A stretch of DNA of 64,000 nucleotides. It comes from Dryocola sp. LX212. GTDB taxonomy: Bacteria > Pseudomonadota > Gammaproteobacteria > Enterobacterales > Enterobacteriaceae. Below the pieces are notes generated by a model that was not told where the DNA came from, did no database searches, and saw only the letters and a list, made by a program, of their open reading frames with translations. Positions 21,570-30,972 of this stretch are shown here, piece by piece (the first letter of the stretch is position 1; the number at the start of each line of letters is the position of its first letter). A program made the translations under genes and the position numbers. The DNA lies in contig CP167917.1 in NCBI GenBank assembly GCA_041504365.1, positions 3,286,001-3,350,000 of the forward strand, given 5' to 3'.

Positions 21570-22559
21570 ATGGTCTACCAGGCAAATCCTTCCCGTTATG
21601 AATCAATGCCGTATCGCCGCTGTGGGCGCAGCGGTCTGAAGCTCCCGGCTATTTCGCTTGGGCTGTGGCATAACTTTGGCGATACCACGCTGCTCGATAA
21701 CAGCCGCCAGCTTCTGCGCCGCGCCTTTGATGTCGGCATTACCCATCTGGATCTGGCGAACAACTATGGTCCGCCTCCGGGTTCCGCAGAAGAGAATTTT
21801 GGCCGCATCCTGCGGGAAGATTTTCTGCCGTATCGCGACGAGCTGATTATCTCTTCGAAAGCGGGCTATACCATGTGGGACGGTCCTTACGGCGACTGGG
21901 GTTCCCGCAAGTATCTGCTTTCCAGCCTCGATCAGAGCCTCAGGCGCATGGGCCTAGAGTACGTCGATATCTTCTATCACCACCGTCCGGACCCGGAAAC
22001 ACCGCTGGAAGAGACGATGCGCGCGCTGGATCACGCGGTGCGTCAGGGCAAGGCGCTGTACGTTGGTATCTCTAACTATCCGGCAGATCTTGCACGCCAG
22101 GCGATTGATATCCTGAACGATTTTGGCACACCGTGTCTCATCCACCAGCCGAAGTATTCGATGTTTGAACGCTGGGTAGAGGGGGGATTGCTGGATCTCC
22201 TGCAGGAAAAAGGCGTGGGGAGCATTGCTTTCTCGCCTCTGGCTGGCGGGCAGCTCACGGACCGCTACCTGAACGGGATTCCGGCTGATTCTCGCGCAGC
22301 CAGCGGCAGCATCTTCCTGAAGGCCGACCAGCTGACCGAAGAGAAGCTGGCTAAGGTACGCAAGCTAAATGCCGTAGCGGAACGCCGCGGGCAGAAGCTG
22401 TCGCAAATGGCGCTGGCCTGGGTGCTGCGCGGGGACAGGGTTACCTCAGTGCTGATCGGTGCCAGCAAAATCAGCCAGATTGATGATGCGGTGGGCATGC
22501 TCAACAACCGCCATTTCACCGCGGCTGAAGAAGCAGAGATCGAAGCTATTCTGGTGTAA
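21570..22559 (+). CDS. Aldo-keto reductase, YghZ/Gpr-like
   Basis: A 329-aa NADPH-dependent aldo-keto reductase of the AKR14-like group related to E. coli YghZ (L-glyceraldehyde 3-phosphate reductase), which is 346 aa. The catalytic tetrad is visible: D61, Y66 (ANNYGPPPG), K97 and H138 (DIFYHH). The last ~17 residues of YghZ are absent. In K-12 yghZ lies far away, so this may be a paralogue. It is divergent from ipdC, with a LacI-type palindrome upstream. It may detoxify aldehydes, including those from the ipdC reaction; that is inference. Confidence 0.85.
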   Translation: MVYQANPSRYESMPYRRCGRSGLKLPAISLGLWHNFGDTTLLDNSRQLLRRAFDVGITHLDLANNYGPPPGSAEENFGRILREDFLPYRDELIISSKAGYTMWDGPYGDWGSRKYLLSSLDQSLRRMGLEYVDIFYHHRPDPETPLEETMRALDHAVRQGKALYVGISNYPADLARQAIDILNDFGTPCLIHQPKYSMFERWVEGGLLDLLQEKGVGSIAFSPLAGGQLTDRYLNGIPADSRAASGSIFLKADQLTEEKLAKVRKLNAVAERRGQKLSQMALAWVLRGDRVTSVLIGASKISQIDDAVGMLNNRHFTAAEEAEIEAILV

Positions 22560-22642
22560 CCGCTTACCCGAACTGATGAAACATTCGGCTCCTTTAGCAA
22601 AAAGTGCTGTGGTAAAGGATTTAAGAATTGAGCCGATGAAAC

Positions 22643-22678
22643 ACCTGTTTACCTCCGCTTAATATTGCGTTAACAGGT
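22643..22678. repeat. Inverted repeat upstream of ypeC
   Basis: ACCTGTT (22643-22649) and AACAGGT (22672-22678) are perfectly complementary, 22 bases apart, and lie 35-70 bp upstream of ypeC. Possible operator or mRNA hairpin. A direct repeat GATGAAACA also flanks the stretch before it (22575 and 22636). Confidence 0.4.
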
Positions 22679-22712
22679 CGCCCCGGCGGCTACCGTGAGT
22701 TAAGGAGAGAGT

Positions 22713-23039
22713 ATGTTCAGGTCACTGATTCTTGCAGTTGCATTGCTGGCGTCCGCACCGCTGGTCGCGAATGCTGGCGAAATCACCCTGTTGCCATCGG
22801 TGAAGTTAAACATCGGCGATCAGGATTATCGCGGTAATTACTGGGACGGCCGCGACTGGCGAGACCGCGATTACTGGCACCGTAACTATGAATGGCGTGA
22901 TCGTGGCTGGCACCATCACCGCGGCTGGGACCGCGGTCGTAAGAGCTATGAGAAAGGCTATCGCGCAGGCTGGAACGACCGTGACGACCACCGCGGTCGG
23001 GGCCATGGGCGCGGACACGGCCATGGGCACCATCATTAA
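22713..23039 (+). CDS. ypeC: YpeC, DUF2502 secreted protein
   Basis: A 108-aa protein with a Sec signal peptide (1-~21, ending APLVANAG) and a mature chain full of Arg, Asp, His, Gly and Trp (e.g. [13 protein letters not shown]); the last ten residues are Gly/His-rich. Same length as K-12 YpeC. Expected in the periplasm; metal binding by the His-rich tail is plausible and unproven. It is expressed from its own region and ends 37 bp before mntH. Confidence 0.9.
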   Translation: MFRSLILAVALLASAPLVANAGEITLLPSVKLNIGDQDYRGNYWDGRDWRDRDYWHRNYEWRDRGWHHHRGWDRGRKSYEKGYRAGWNDRDDHRGRGHGRGHGHGHHH

Positions 23040-23047
23040 GAGCGTAT

Positions 23048-23078
23048 AAACCTCTCCCCCTCAGGGAGAGGTTTTTTT
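23048..23078. terminator. Bidirectional terminator between ypeC and mntH
   Basis: AAACCTCTCCC (23048-23058) pairs with GGGAGAGGTTT (23064-23074) around a 5-base loop, with seven Ts following. Serves both convergent genes. Confidence 0.85.
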
Positions 23079-24315
23079 ACAGCCCCAGCAAAGTCCCGAC
23101 GATAAGCCACAGGTTCAACGCCACCACCACCACCACGATTGCCCATCCCGCCTGCTTCACGATTCGGGTATTCACCAGTTCGCCCATCAGCTTTTTATTG
23201 CTGGTAAAGATCAGCAGCGGCACCAGCGCCAGCGCAATCCCGAAGCTCAGCAGCACCTGGCTCATCACCAGAATACGGGTCGGGTCCAGCCCCATCAGGA
23301 TAACGATAAATGACGGGGCCATAGTCATTGCCCGGCGAACCCACAACGGAATATAAAACCGCACGAACCCTTGCATCACCACCTGCCCCGCCAGCGTCCC
23401 CACAACCGTAGACGAAAGGCCCGCCGCGACCAGGCTCAGGCCGAAGATGGTGGCTGCCGCATGGCTGAGCAGCGGTTCCAGCGTCAGATAGGCCTGGTCG
23501 AGATCCGCAACGCCGGTATGACCCGAGAAGTGAAACGCCGCCGCAGCCGTTGCCATCATCGCCAGATTCACAAAGCCTGCGATGGTCATGGCAATGGCCA
23601 CGTCCCATTTGGTTGCTGAATACTTTTCAGCCCGGTTTCCCTCATGAAGGTGCTGAGTCAAGGAGGAGTGCAGATAGATAACGTGCGGCATGATCGTTGC
23701 CCCCAGCACGCCCGCGGCCAGGAAAACAGCTTCACTGGTTGGCAGGCTTGGGATGAGCATGCCTTTGCCCAGCTCGATAAATTTCGGCTGCGAGAAGATA
23801 AGTTCAACGATGTAGGCGGTGGCCACAAACAGTAATAGCCCGCCGATAACCTTCTCGAGCGGCTTCTGACCGCGCTGCTGGAGCATGAGGATCAGGAAGG
23901 TAGCAATGCCGGTCAGCACCGCCCCCTGCAGTAGGGAGACGCCCAGAATGAGCTTGAAACCAATGGCCGCACCGATGAACTCTGCCAGATCCGTCGCCAT
24001 CGCGATAATTTCTGCCTGGATCCAGTACAGCCAGACAACGGGGCGCGGATAATGGTCACGAATATGTTCGGCGAGATTTTTACCGGTGGCGATGCCGAGC
24101 TTAGCGGAGAGCACCTGGATCAGCATTGCCATCAGGTTTGCCCATACCACCACCCACAGCAGCTTATAGCCAAAGCTGGCCCCCGCCTGAATGTTGGTGG
24201 CGAAATTGCCCGGATCGATATAGCCAATGGCGGCAATGAACGCAGGTCCCATCAGCGCCAGTCGCAGCCTGCGCGCAGTTTTTCCACTGCTGGTATCAAT
24301 ACGACTGTTGGTCAT
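23077..24315 (-). CDS. mntH: Mn2+/Fe2+:H+ symporter MntH (Nramp)
   Basis: A 412-aa inner-membrane Nramp transporter that imports manganese (and ferrous iron) with protons; 11 helices predicted. The metal-site motif DPGN occupies residues 34-37 ([12 protein letters not shown]), and the second metal-site helix carries [10 protein letters not shown]. Length equals K-12. A MntR box and a Fur-like palindrome sit just upstream, so repression by Mn2+ and Fe2+ is expected. Convergent with ypeC, sharing its terminator. Confidence 0.96.
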   Translation of the reverse strand: MTNSRIDTSSGKTARRLRLALMGPAFIAAIGYIDPGNFATNIQAGASFGYKLLWVVVWANLMAMLIQVLSAKLGIATGKNLAEHIRDHYPRPVVWLYWIQAEIIAMATDLAEFIGAAIGFKLILGVSLLQGAVLTGIATFLILMLQQRGQKPLEKVIGGLLLFVATAYIVELIFSQPKFIELGKGMLIPSLPTSEAVFLAAGVLGATIMPHVIYLHSSLTQHLHEGNRAEKYSATKWDVAIAMTIAGFVNLAMMATAAAAFHFSGHTGVADLDQAYLTLEPLLSHAAATIFGLSLVAAGLSSTVVGTLAGQVVMQGFVRFYIPLWVRRAMTMAPSFIVILMGLDPTRILVMSQVLLSFGIALALVPLLIFTSNKKLMGELVNTRIVKQAGWAIVVVVVALNLWLIVGTLLGL

Positions 24316-24328
24316 CTTCTGCCCCTGA

Positions 24329-24350
24329 GTTATAGCCTTTGCTATGTTTT
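24329..24350 (-). promoter_or_regulatory. MntR box upstream of mntH
   Basis: On the minus strand AACATAGCAAAGGCTATAAC matches the MntR consensus AACATAGCAAAGGCTATGTT except near the last arm (a few mismatches). It lies 14-35 bp upstream of the mntH ATG, so it overlaps the expected promoter or start region. Confidence 0.75.
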
Positions 24351-24363
24351 ACGCTATCAAAAT

Positions 24364-24380
24364 GAGGATAATTATCAAGT
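24364..24380. promoter_or_regulatory. Fur-like palindrome upstream of mntH
   Basis: GATAATTATC (24367-24376) is palindromic and matches the core of Fur boxes, with TGA and GAG on the left. Fur repression of mntH is known in E. coli and Salmonella. Confidence 0.4.
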
Positions 24381-24670
24381 TCACTTGTAAAGTTTGTCTG
24401 AATTGCTCTGATAGCTGAAAATAATGGCGGGAAGTTTCGGGTTGTGGAAAGCTGTTAACGAAAATCGCGGCGGCGACCTGATATGTTAGCGAAGTGTGCG
24501 CTGACGCAACTTTTAGCTTCTTTACTTAACATAACAGAAATGTAGGGTTGATCGCTAATTTTGCTATACGTCACATGTCATCACGATAGTGTGCGATTAG
24601 TCTCGTTTTCTTATTGCTTGTTTCATAGAATGTGCAACGAAATTCAACCTGCCTCATATTTGGAGCAAAT

Positions 24671-25858
24671 ATGTCCCGCGTTCTGCACTTTGTTTTAGCG
24701 CTTGCAGTGGTTGCGCTGCTTGCTTTGCTGGTTAGCCCTAACCGCAAGCAAATTCGTATTCGCTTTGTTATTCAATTATTAGTGATTGAAATGATTCTGG
24801 CGTGGTTCTTCCTGAACTCCTCAATCGGCCTTGGCTTTGTGCAAGGGTTCTCTGAGATGTTCGAGAAGCTGCTGGCCTTCGCTAATGAAGGGACAAACTT
24901 TGTATTCGGTAAGATGAATGACGAAGGACTCGCCTTCTTCTTCCTGAAAGTACTCTGCCCTATCGTCTTTATCTCCGCGCTGATCGGGATTTTGCAGCAT
25001 ATCCGTATTCTGCCGATTGTCATCCGCTTCATCGGTACCCTGCTGTCGAAAGTGAACGGCATGGGCAAGCTGGAATCCTTTAACGCCGTAAGCTCGCTGA
25101 TTCTGGGACAGTCAGAAAACTTCATCGCCTATAAGGATATCCTCGGCAAGATGTCGCGCAACCGCATGTACACCATGTCGGCGACCGCAATGTCTACCGT
25201 CTCCATGTCCATCGTCGGTGCGTACATGACCATGCTTGATCCTAAGTATGTGGTTGCCGCGCTGGTTCTGAACATGTTCAGCACCTTTATCGTACTTTCT
25301 CTGATTAACCCTTACCGCGTTGATGAGAGCGAAGAAAACCTGCAGATGTCTAACCTGCACGAAGGTCAAAGCTTCTTCGAAATGCTCGGCGAGTACATCC
25401 TGGCTGGCTTTAAAGTAGCGATTATCGTTGCGGCGATGCTGATTGGCTTTATCGCGCTGATCTCCGCACTGAACGCGCTGTTCGCAGCGGTTCTGGGCAT
25501 CTCCTTCCAGGGCATCCTGGGCTACATCTTCTACCCGATTGCCTGGGTGATGGGTGTACCTGCGCATGAAGCGCTGCAGGTTGGCTCTATCATGGCAACC
25601 AAGCTGGTATCTAACGAATTCGTGGCGATGATGGATCTGCAGAAACTTGCCAGCACCCTGTCCCCGCGCGCGGAAGGTATCCTGTCCGTGTTCCTGGTCT
25701 CCTTCGCGAACTTCTCTTCCATTGGCATCATCGCCGGTGCGATTAAAGGTCTGAACGAAGAGCAGGGTAACGTGGTTTCCCGCTTTGGTCTGAAACTGGT
25801 TTATGGCTCTACGCTGGTGAGCATCCTGTCTGCATCGATTGCAGCGCTGTTCCTGTAG
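24671..25858 (+). CDS. nupC: Nucleoside:H+ symporter NupC
   Basis: A 395-aa concentrative nucleoside transporter for pyrimidine nucleosides and adenosine. Start 24671 ([18 protein letters not shown] ribosome site) fits the K-12 N-terminus. Signature segments GQSENFIA and the SxxxSNEFVAM stretch are present, with about 8-10 helices. Compared with the 400-aa K-12 protein as I recall it, about five residues are missing around residue 277 ([10 protein letters not shown]). A 355-bp upstream region is long enough for CRP/CytR sites, none of which I can place exactly. Confidence 0.95.
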   Translation: MSRVLHFVLALAVVALLALLVSPNRKQIRIRFVIQLLVIEMILAWFFLNSSIGLGFVQGFSEMFEKLLAFANEGTNFVFGKMNDEGLAFFFLKVLCPIVFISALIGILQHIRILPIVIRFIGTLLSKVNGMGKLESFNAVSSLILGQSENFIAYKDILGKMSRNRMYTMSATAMSTVSMSIVGAYMTMLDPKYVVAALVLNMFSTFIVLSLINPYRVDESEENLQMSNLHEGQSFFEMLGEYILAGFKVAIIVAAMLIGFIALISALNALFAAVLGISFQGILGYIFYPIAWVMGVPAHEALQVGSIMATKLVSNEFVAMMDLQKLASTLSPRAEGILSVFLVSFANFSSIGIIAGAIKGLNEEQGNVVSRFGLKLVYGSTLVSILSASIAALFL

Positions 25859-25919
25859 GCGGTCGCCAATTTGTTGGGTGGAAAAGCGTAAGCGTTATTC
25901 ACTTATGACTGTTGCTATG

Positions 25920-25943
25920 CCGGATAACGCTACGCTTATCCGG
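25920..25943. repeat. REP-like palindrome
   Basis: CCGGATAA (25920-25927) and TTATCCGG (25936-25943) form an 8-bp perfect stem around CGCTACGC, between nupC and the diguanylate cyclase gene. Confidence 0.7.
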
Positions 25944-25969
25944 CCTGTGAAAAGAGTTGTCAGCAATAT

Positions 25970-25998
25970 AAACCGGAGCATAAGGCTCCGGTTTTTTT
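25970..25998. terminator. Bidirectional terminator after nupC
   Basis: AAACCGGAGC (25970-25979) pairs with GCTCCGGTTT (25985-25994), followed by a T run to 25998. It lies between nupC and the convergent diguanylate cyclase gene. Confidence 0.85.
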
Positions 25999-27631
25999 AT
26001 GCCTGCGAGGCGTCTTCGCCGTCCGCGCAGACCTGGTTTCGCCCGCGCTGCTTGGCGCGATATAGCCTCGAGTCCGCCAGAGACTGGATTTGCTCCAGCG
26101 AGTAGTCAGCATGCTCGCTGTGGGCCGCAACGCCAAGCGACGCGGTTGTCGTCAGTTTCATGCCGTTGCCTAGCGTCAGCGGCGAGAATTCAAGATGCTT
26201 TTTGATGCGCAGCGCAACGGCTTCCCCGGCTTCGAGATGGGTATCCGGCAGGAAGACGCAGAACTCCTCTCCCCCCAGGCGGCCTAAGATATCTTTGCCG
26301 CGAATAGCCCGCTGAATATGTTGGGTGGCGTGCTGAAGGACAGCATCACCAACCCCGTGGCCGTAACGGTCATTCACCTTTTTGAAGTAATCGAGATCGA
26401 TCTGCACCAGCGTGTAGTCTTTGTACTGCGGATTGAGCTGGGCCGTTGTCTCGAAGAAGCCCCGGCGGTTCAGCGCCCCGGTTAGCTCATCGTGGTGAGC
26501 ATGCCAGTGCATTTCGCGCTGCATCACGCCCATATTGCGTACCAGCCGGCAAATAACCCGGTGGAATGCCCAAAGCAAAAGCACAAAGATGATCCACATC
26601 ACCAGCAACAGAACGCTGAAGCGACCGAAGTCCTCGTGCAATCCCTGGCGCAGCGTCTGGGTGCTGATGATAATGCTGTCGGTACCGCCGACGGCACCAA
26701 AGGTGACAAACACCTGCCCAAAGCGCAGCGTGCCCCGCGAAGCGTGTTCTAGTTTTTCGCCAATTAAGCGTAGCTGATTCGGCGTGAGTTTGACCTGATT
26801 GAGCGCCCCTGCGGGCGTGGTTAGCGGAGTGAGCCGGTTATCAAAAAGCTGGTAGCTGCTTTGCGTCTGTTCGGGAAGCGAGTCATTGAGCAGTTGTTTA
26901 ACGCTATCGTCGCTTATCGCCACGCCGAGCAGGCCAATCCATTTCCCGTTAAAATCGACAGGCACCGCGCCGTTTACCAGCGTGTCGTGAGTCTCGGCAA
27001 TATTCTGCCGTGTCCAGAAAGCCTTACGTTTGGGGTTTAAAATCGGTGAGGCAAGGATAAAGGTCCCCTCTTTGCGGCGAGGGTTGTAGCTGCGAACCAG
27101 CTGTGAGTTAGTCTCATCAGAAAGCGAAGCGATAAACTCGCCCTTACGGGAAATATAATAGATATCTTCGCGCATCTCTCCGGCGTCGCTTGCCAGGGGG
27201 AAGAGATGCTGGATCTTACGCAGCGCATACAGCTCATGCTGAATTAGCGAGGCGCTATTCCGGCTCTTCTCGTCATCGTTTGAAAGCCTGTCGGATATCG
27301 GCAGGTTGCTGACAAAAAGTGAAGCTTTACCCTCTTCGTTGCGAATGTCATTAGGTATCCGCACGCTGCCTGGGAAAAGCGGATCGTCCATGGCTTCAAT
27401 AAAGATACGCTGCAGGTAGCGCAGATTGTCGATTTTGTATTTAGCACGGCTTTCCAGGCGCGCAATCACGCTCTCCAGATGGCTTAGCTGGCTGGTACGG
27501 TATCCATGGTTAAACAGCTCTCCCTGCTGCCAGAACAGAAACGTAGTGAGCAGGAAAACGAAAATGAAACACAGATGGATGACACGAAGCGTTTTTACCA
27601 GAGGTAAACGGAGACGGTTCGCTGCTGGCAT
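25997..27631 (-). CDS. Membrane diguanylate cyclase (CHASE7-GGDEF, DgcQ-like)
   Basis: A 544-aa inner-membrane enzyme that makes cyclic di-GMP from GTP. One helix (~16-34), a large periplasmic sensor domain (~35-355) of CHASE7 type, a second helix (~340-365), and a cytoplasmic GGDEF domain with active motif GGEEF. Overall it resembles E. coli DgcQ (YedQ), but DgcQ lies elsewhere in K-12. An I-site RxxD before GGEEF is not visible (the segment reads RGKDILGRLGGEEF), so product inhibition may be weak. It follows pdeA after 22 bp on the same strand, so both are probably co-transcribed. Confidence 0.9.
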   Translation of the reverse strand: MPAANRLRLPLVKTLRVIHLCFIFVFLLTTFLFWQQGELFNHGYRTSQLSHLESVIARLESRAKYKIDNLRYLQRIFIEAMDDPLFPGSVRIPNDIRNEEGKASLFVSNLPISDRLSNDDEKSRNSASLIQHELYALRKIQHLFPLASDAGEMREDIYYISRKGEFIASLSDETNSQLVRSYNPRRKEGTFILASPILNPKRKAFWTRQNIAETHDTLVNGAVPVDFNGKWIGLLGVAISDDSVKQLLNDSLPEQTQSSYQLFDNRLTPLTTPAGALNQVKLTPNQLRLIGEKLEHASRGTLRFGQVFVTFGAVGGTDSIIISTQTLRQGLHEDFGRFSVLLLVMWIIFVLLLWAFHRVICRLVRNMGVMQREMHWHAHHDELTGALNRRGFFETTAQLNPQYKDYTLVQIDLDYFKKVNDRYGHGVGDAVLQHATQHIQRAIRGKDILGRLGGEEFCVFLPDTHLEAGEAVALRIKKHLEFSPLTLGNGMKLTTTASLGVAAHSEHADYSLEQIQSLADSRLYRAKQRGRNQVCADGEDASQA

Positions 27632-27653
27632 ACTGACTACCTACCCTTAAATG

Positions 27654-29873
27654 TTATATCGCCGTCTGCTGGCTATAAGCAGGATCATGGCCTTGCAGAG
27701 GTTCAGGTCTGCCCAGCAAATATCCCTGCAGATACTGAACCCCAAGACCCAGCAGGATGGTTCGCTGTTCGGGGGTTTCCACAAATTCCGCCACGACGCT
27801 CAACCCTTTGGCATTTGCCAAATCGCTAATGGACTTCACAATCATGAGATCCAGCGAATTTGAGGCTATATCCTTGATGAAACAGCCATCGATTTTTATG
27901 ACGTCGGCCTGCATCCGCTTGAGCCGCTCGTAGTTAGCATAGCCTGTGCCAAAGTCGTCAATGGCAATTTTGAAGCCGTTATCCCGCAGCAGCGTAATAT
28001 TGTGGATGGATGTTTCAGAATTAGAAAACGCCTGCTCCTCGGTAACTTCGATAATGACCGAGCTGGTCGGTACTTTGTTCTGCGCAAACAGAGTCACAAT
28101 TTGCTGGGCAATATCTTTTTGCATCAGCGTAAAGGGCATCAGATTTACCGAGAACTGCGCGTGTAACGAACCTGTCCCGTGATCGCGCAGATGAGTAATC
28201 AGCTTGTTCATCACCAGCATGTCAAACCGTACGCTAAGATTAAATTCCGCAATAATAGGTATGAACTTTTCTGGTGTAATCATCTCACCGTTGAAGAACA
28301 TGCGGGTCAAAATTTCTTTGTAGCCGTTGCCGTCGCGATCGACGATAGGCTGCGCATACAGCTGAAGCGACTTCTCATCGGCCAGCGTCAGGGCGTGTTT
28401 GACTTTATGAAGCAGCAGCACGCGTTCTGTTGTTTCGTCAGAAACGGCCTCCACCTCGGTGTTAAGGCTCAACACTCGATTCACTGAGCAGGCCTGCTCG
28501 GCAAGATAGCTTAACTGCCCAAGCGTGCGGTGCAGCTCATCGAAATCGTCGTTCGCGAGGCAATAAGACGCCCCGTACTCAATTTCGAGCATGCTATTAT
28601 GCCAGCGTATTTTCTTGTTATTGAGCAAATCAACCATGTGATTCAACCGTGCCTGCGCCTCATGTCCCTGAAGGAAAATCAATAGCTCGCAACCCGGCAG
28701 CTGGAATATTTGCTCACTCTCGTCAAGCCACGGCTTGAGCTGTTGGGTGATTTCCCGCTTACAGTTTATGCGCATCATCAGGCCATAGTGGCGGCTCAGA
28801 AACTCGAGATTCGACATTCTCAGGCAGCATAGGGTGCCGGTTGGGAAGCACTTGAAGTGCTCTTCGAGCGCTCGTAGGTTGGGCAGCTGGGTCAACGGGT
28901 CGGTCATCGCCTGCAGCCGGTACACCCTCTTCATCCACTCATTTTTATGGAAAATCATCGTCATGTAGAGCATACAGACGGTGAAGGAAATAATGACCGA
29001 CAGGATAACCGCCAGCGTAAACCCGGAGTTTACTCCCTGCAGAAAACCGTCGTTATAGGTCAGTAGCAGCCAGGCGGACATTCCCCACAGCAGAGCGATC
29101 AGCCTCGGCCCCATGTGGCGAATGCCCAGGGTAAATAAAATAAAAATGAGCGGCACGAGGTAGCCCGCTATCAGCGTCGTTTTATAAGAACAGCACAACA
29201 GCAGAAGGAAGCCGCCCCATAAGCCGAGCCAGACAAACGAGTAGAGACGTCTCTGGGGGGCCAGATAACGTAATACGCATCGCCGCCAGAATGCTTGCGC
29301 ATAATACGGGTTAAGCAGCATACGCAGCGGATAGTAGAACAGCATCGTGAAAATCAGCGACGCCGCAATCAGATTCAGAAGATCCACAACGTGGAAAATT
29401 TGCGAGCTGTCCCCAAAGAACCGTGAAATTGACGGAGGGAAAATAATAAAATGCCCGAAGGAAAACATCGTAAATTTAATACAAAACGGAGCGAAAAAAC
29501 CTAGCCAAAATATTCTCGCCCCCATGCCTTTATTGGTTATAGAAACGCGCCAGCGCTTGCCACCATAATAGCGCGCAATCAGACAGGACAGAAACAAAGG
29601 CAACAATAAGCTGACGAGAAAAGAAGCCAGGGCAACAGGCGGGACTTTAAGAATTTGCGAGAAGGCAATATAGGTGCCAATAATTAACGGCAGTACGGCC
29701 GCGCGACCAAAAATTAAAATCAATGAAATCATTAAGCTAAGGGGAAGCCAGGCAAGATAGATCTTGTGTCCCGCAAGCAGAGTTTCAGGCGAAATATGAC
29801 GCGCAAGCGGCATCAGAGCTAAATATAACACCAGTGATATAAAAGACTTTTTCATCAGTTTGTGACAATTCAT
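27654..29873 (-). CDS. pdeA: Cyclic-di-GMP phosphodiesterase PdeA (MASE1-GGDEF-EAL)
   Basis: A 739-aa membrane protein equivalent to K-12 PdeA (YfeA, 729 aa). An N-terminal MASE1 domain with about eight helices (~1-310) is followed by a degenerate GGDEF domain (~320-465; the catalytic motif reads PGCEL) and an intact-looking EAL domain with EIL in place of EAL and DDFGTG near residue 660. The EAL metal ligands look kept, so hydrolysis of c-di-GMP is expected. The first ATG lacks a good ribosome site; a start seven codons later is possible. Its partner gene is the downstream cyclase. Confidence 0.9.
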   Translation of the reverse strand: MNCHKLMKKSFISLVLYLALMPLARHISPETLLAGHKIYLAWLPLSLMISLILIFGRAAVLPLIIGTYIAFSQILKVPPVALASFLVSLLLPLFLSCLIARYYGGKRWRVSITNKGMGARIFWLGFFAPFCIKFTMFSFGHFIIFPPSISRFFGDSSQIFHVVDLLNLIAASLIFTMLFYYPLRMLLNPYYAQAFWRRCVLRYLAPQRRLYSFVWLGLWGGFLLLLCCSYKTTLIAGYLVPLIFILFTLGIRHMGPRLIALLWGMSAWLLLTYNDGFLQGVNSGFTLAVILSVIISFTVCMLYMTMIFHKNEWMKRVYRLQAMTDPLTQLPNLRALEEHFKCFPTGTLCCLRMSNLEFLSRHYGLMMRINCKREITQQLKPWLDESEQIFQLPGCELLIFLQGHEAQARLNHMVDLLNNKKIRWHNSMLEIEYGASYCLANDDFDELHRTLGQLSYLAEQACSVNRVLSLNTEVEAVSDETTERVLLLHKVKHALTLADEKSLQLYAQPIVDRDGNGYKEILTRMFFNGEMITPEKFIPIIAEFNLSVRFDMLVMNKLITHLRDHGTGSLHAQFSVNLMPFTLMQKDIAQQIVTLFAQNKVPTSSVIIEVTEEQAFSNSETSIHNITLLRDNGFKIAIDDFGTGYANYERLKRMQADVIKIDGCFIKDIASNSLDLMIVKSISDLANAKGLSVVAEFVETPEQRTILLGLGVQYLQGYLLGRPEPLQGHDPAYSQQTAI

Positions 29874-30116
29874 AAAGGCGGGTGTTAATGATGTGTATTA
29901 ATTCGACCTGATATATTGATGGCAAGAATACGTTTATTTGCTCCGCAAAGCAAGCCACCCTCTAGTCCAAAAAAACACCTTATGTAAACGACATATATGT
30001 ATACAAATATACATATATCAATTTATTTTTTTGAAATGAATATCATTAACAGTGTCGAAATAATATATTTTGGGGAGCTCAACACCCTGAAAAGGAAGGT
30101 TTTTTCCAGTCCTGAA

Positions 30117-30148
30117 AGCAAAAACCCCCGCCATAAGGCGAGGGTTTT
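30117..30148 (-). terminator. Terminator of the tRNA-Ala pair
   Basis: AAAACCCCCGCC (30121-30132) pairs with GGCGAGGGTTTT (30137-30148) with one mismatch and an ATAA loop. On the minus strand a T tract follows, so it stops the alaW/alaX transcript. Confidence 0.75.
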
Positions 30149-30154
30149 ATATTT

Positions 30155-30230
<76 letters not shown>

Positions 30231-30273
30231 ACGAGGGGTTGTCTTAACGGTGCAAATCTTGCTGGAGAAGATT

Positions 30274-30349
<76 letters not shown>

Positions 30350-30382
30350 GAACCGTAAAAACGTGTCGTGTTGACGGGCGGC

Positions 30383-30411
30383 ATCATATGAAACCCAACA
30401 AACAGTGTCAA
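30383..30411 (-). promoter_or_regulatory. Sigma-70 promoter of the tRNA-Ala pair
   Basis: On the minus strand TTGACA (30411-30406) and TATGAT (30388-30383) are 17 bp apart, near consensus. The GC-rich bases after the -10 (GCCGCCCG) fit a stringently controlled stable-RNA promoter. Confidence 0.85.
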
Positions 30412-30571
30412 CGGCAAATTCTTCATCTGCGATCAATCGCCGAAAAAGCAAACAACTCAGTGAGATCCAGATTGCATATCGGCCCTGCGTAGTTAATCCT
30501 GTCACAGTTTCCTGTAAAAGGATCGCATAATATGAACCCTTACTAGCATCTCTTCATTTAAGGAAAGCACT

Positions 30572-30928
30572 GTGCTCAAAGGACGAATGACACCTGAAGA
30601 ATTAGCCATCCTTACCGGTTACAGCCGACAGACCATTAATAAATGGGTACGCAAACAAAACTGGACTACCACTCAAAAACCGGGTGTTCAGGGTGGGAAA
30701 GCGCGCCTTATCCATATTGACGAGCGTGTGCAGGAGTTTATTAACAGCGCCAGGCGTGCTTCTGACCGTCAGGGAACCTATACCGCTAACGATTCTTCCC
30801 TGAATGGTTTACTGCTGAACTCCGTGAAGCAGATGTCGGAAGCCGAGCAGCAGAAATTATCCGCGCTGATTTTACGTGAAGGGATCGCTGGGGTGCTTAA
30901 GCGGCTGGGGATTCGGGATAACGAATAA
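30572..30928 (+). CDS. yfeC: YfeC, DUF1323 helix-turn-helix protein
   Basis: A 118-aa putative DNA-binding protein with an N-terminal winged HTH (RMTPEELAILTGYSRQT, residues 5-21, then KWVRKQ) and a C-terminal alpha-helical domain (REGIAGVLKRLGI). GTG start. In K-12 a paralogue, yfeD, follows; it is missing here, as gltX lies 45 bp downstream on the other strand. The target is unknown. Confidence 0.9.
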   Translation: MLKGRMTPEELAILTGYSRQTINKWVRKQNWTTTQKPGVQGGKARLIHIDERVQEFINSARRASDRQGTYTANDSSLNGLLLNSVKQMSEAEQQKLSALILREGIAGVLKRLGIRDNE

Positions 30929-30930
30929 AA

Positions 30931-30958
30931 AAACCGGCGCACTTTGCCCCGGTTTGTC
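30931..30958. terminator. Weak terminator between yfeC and gltX
   Basis: AAACCGG and CCGGTTT flank an 11-base loop (about 30932-30956), with only a short T run. It serves the convergent pair. Confidence 0.4.
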
Positions 30959-30972
30959 AATGTAAAGGGTAT

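Noticed and set aside
24431-24670. CRP/CytR sites upstream of nupC
   Set aside because: Known control in E. coli suggests them, but I could not place a clear TGTGA-N6-TCACA match.
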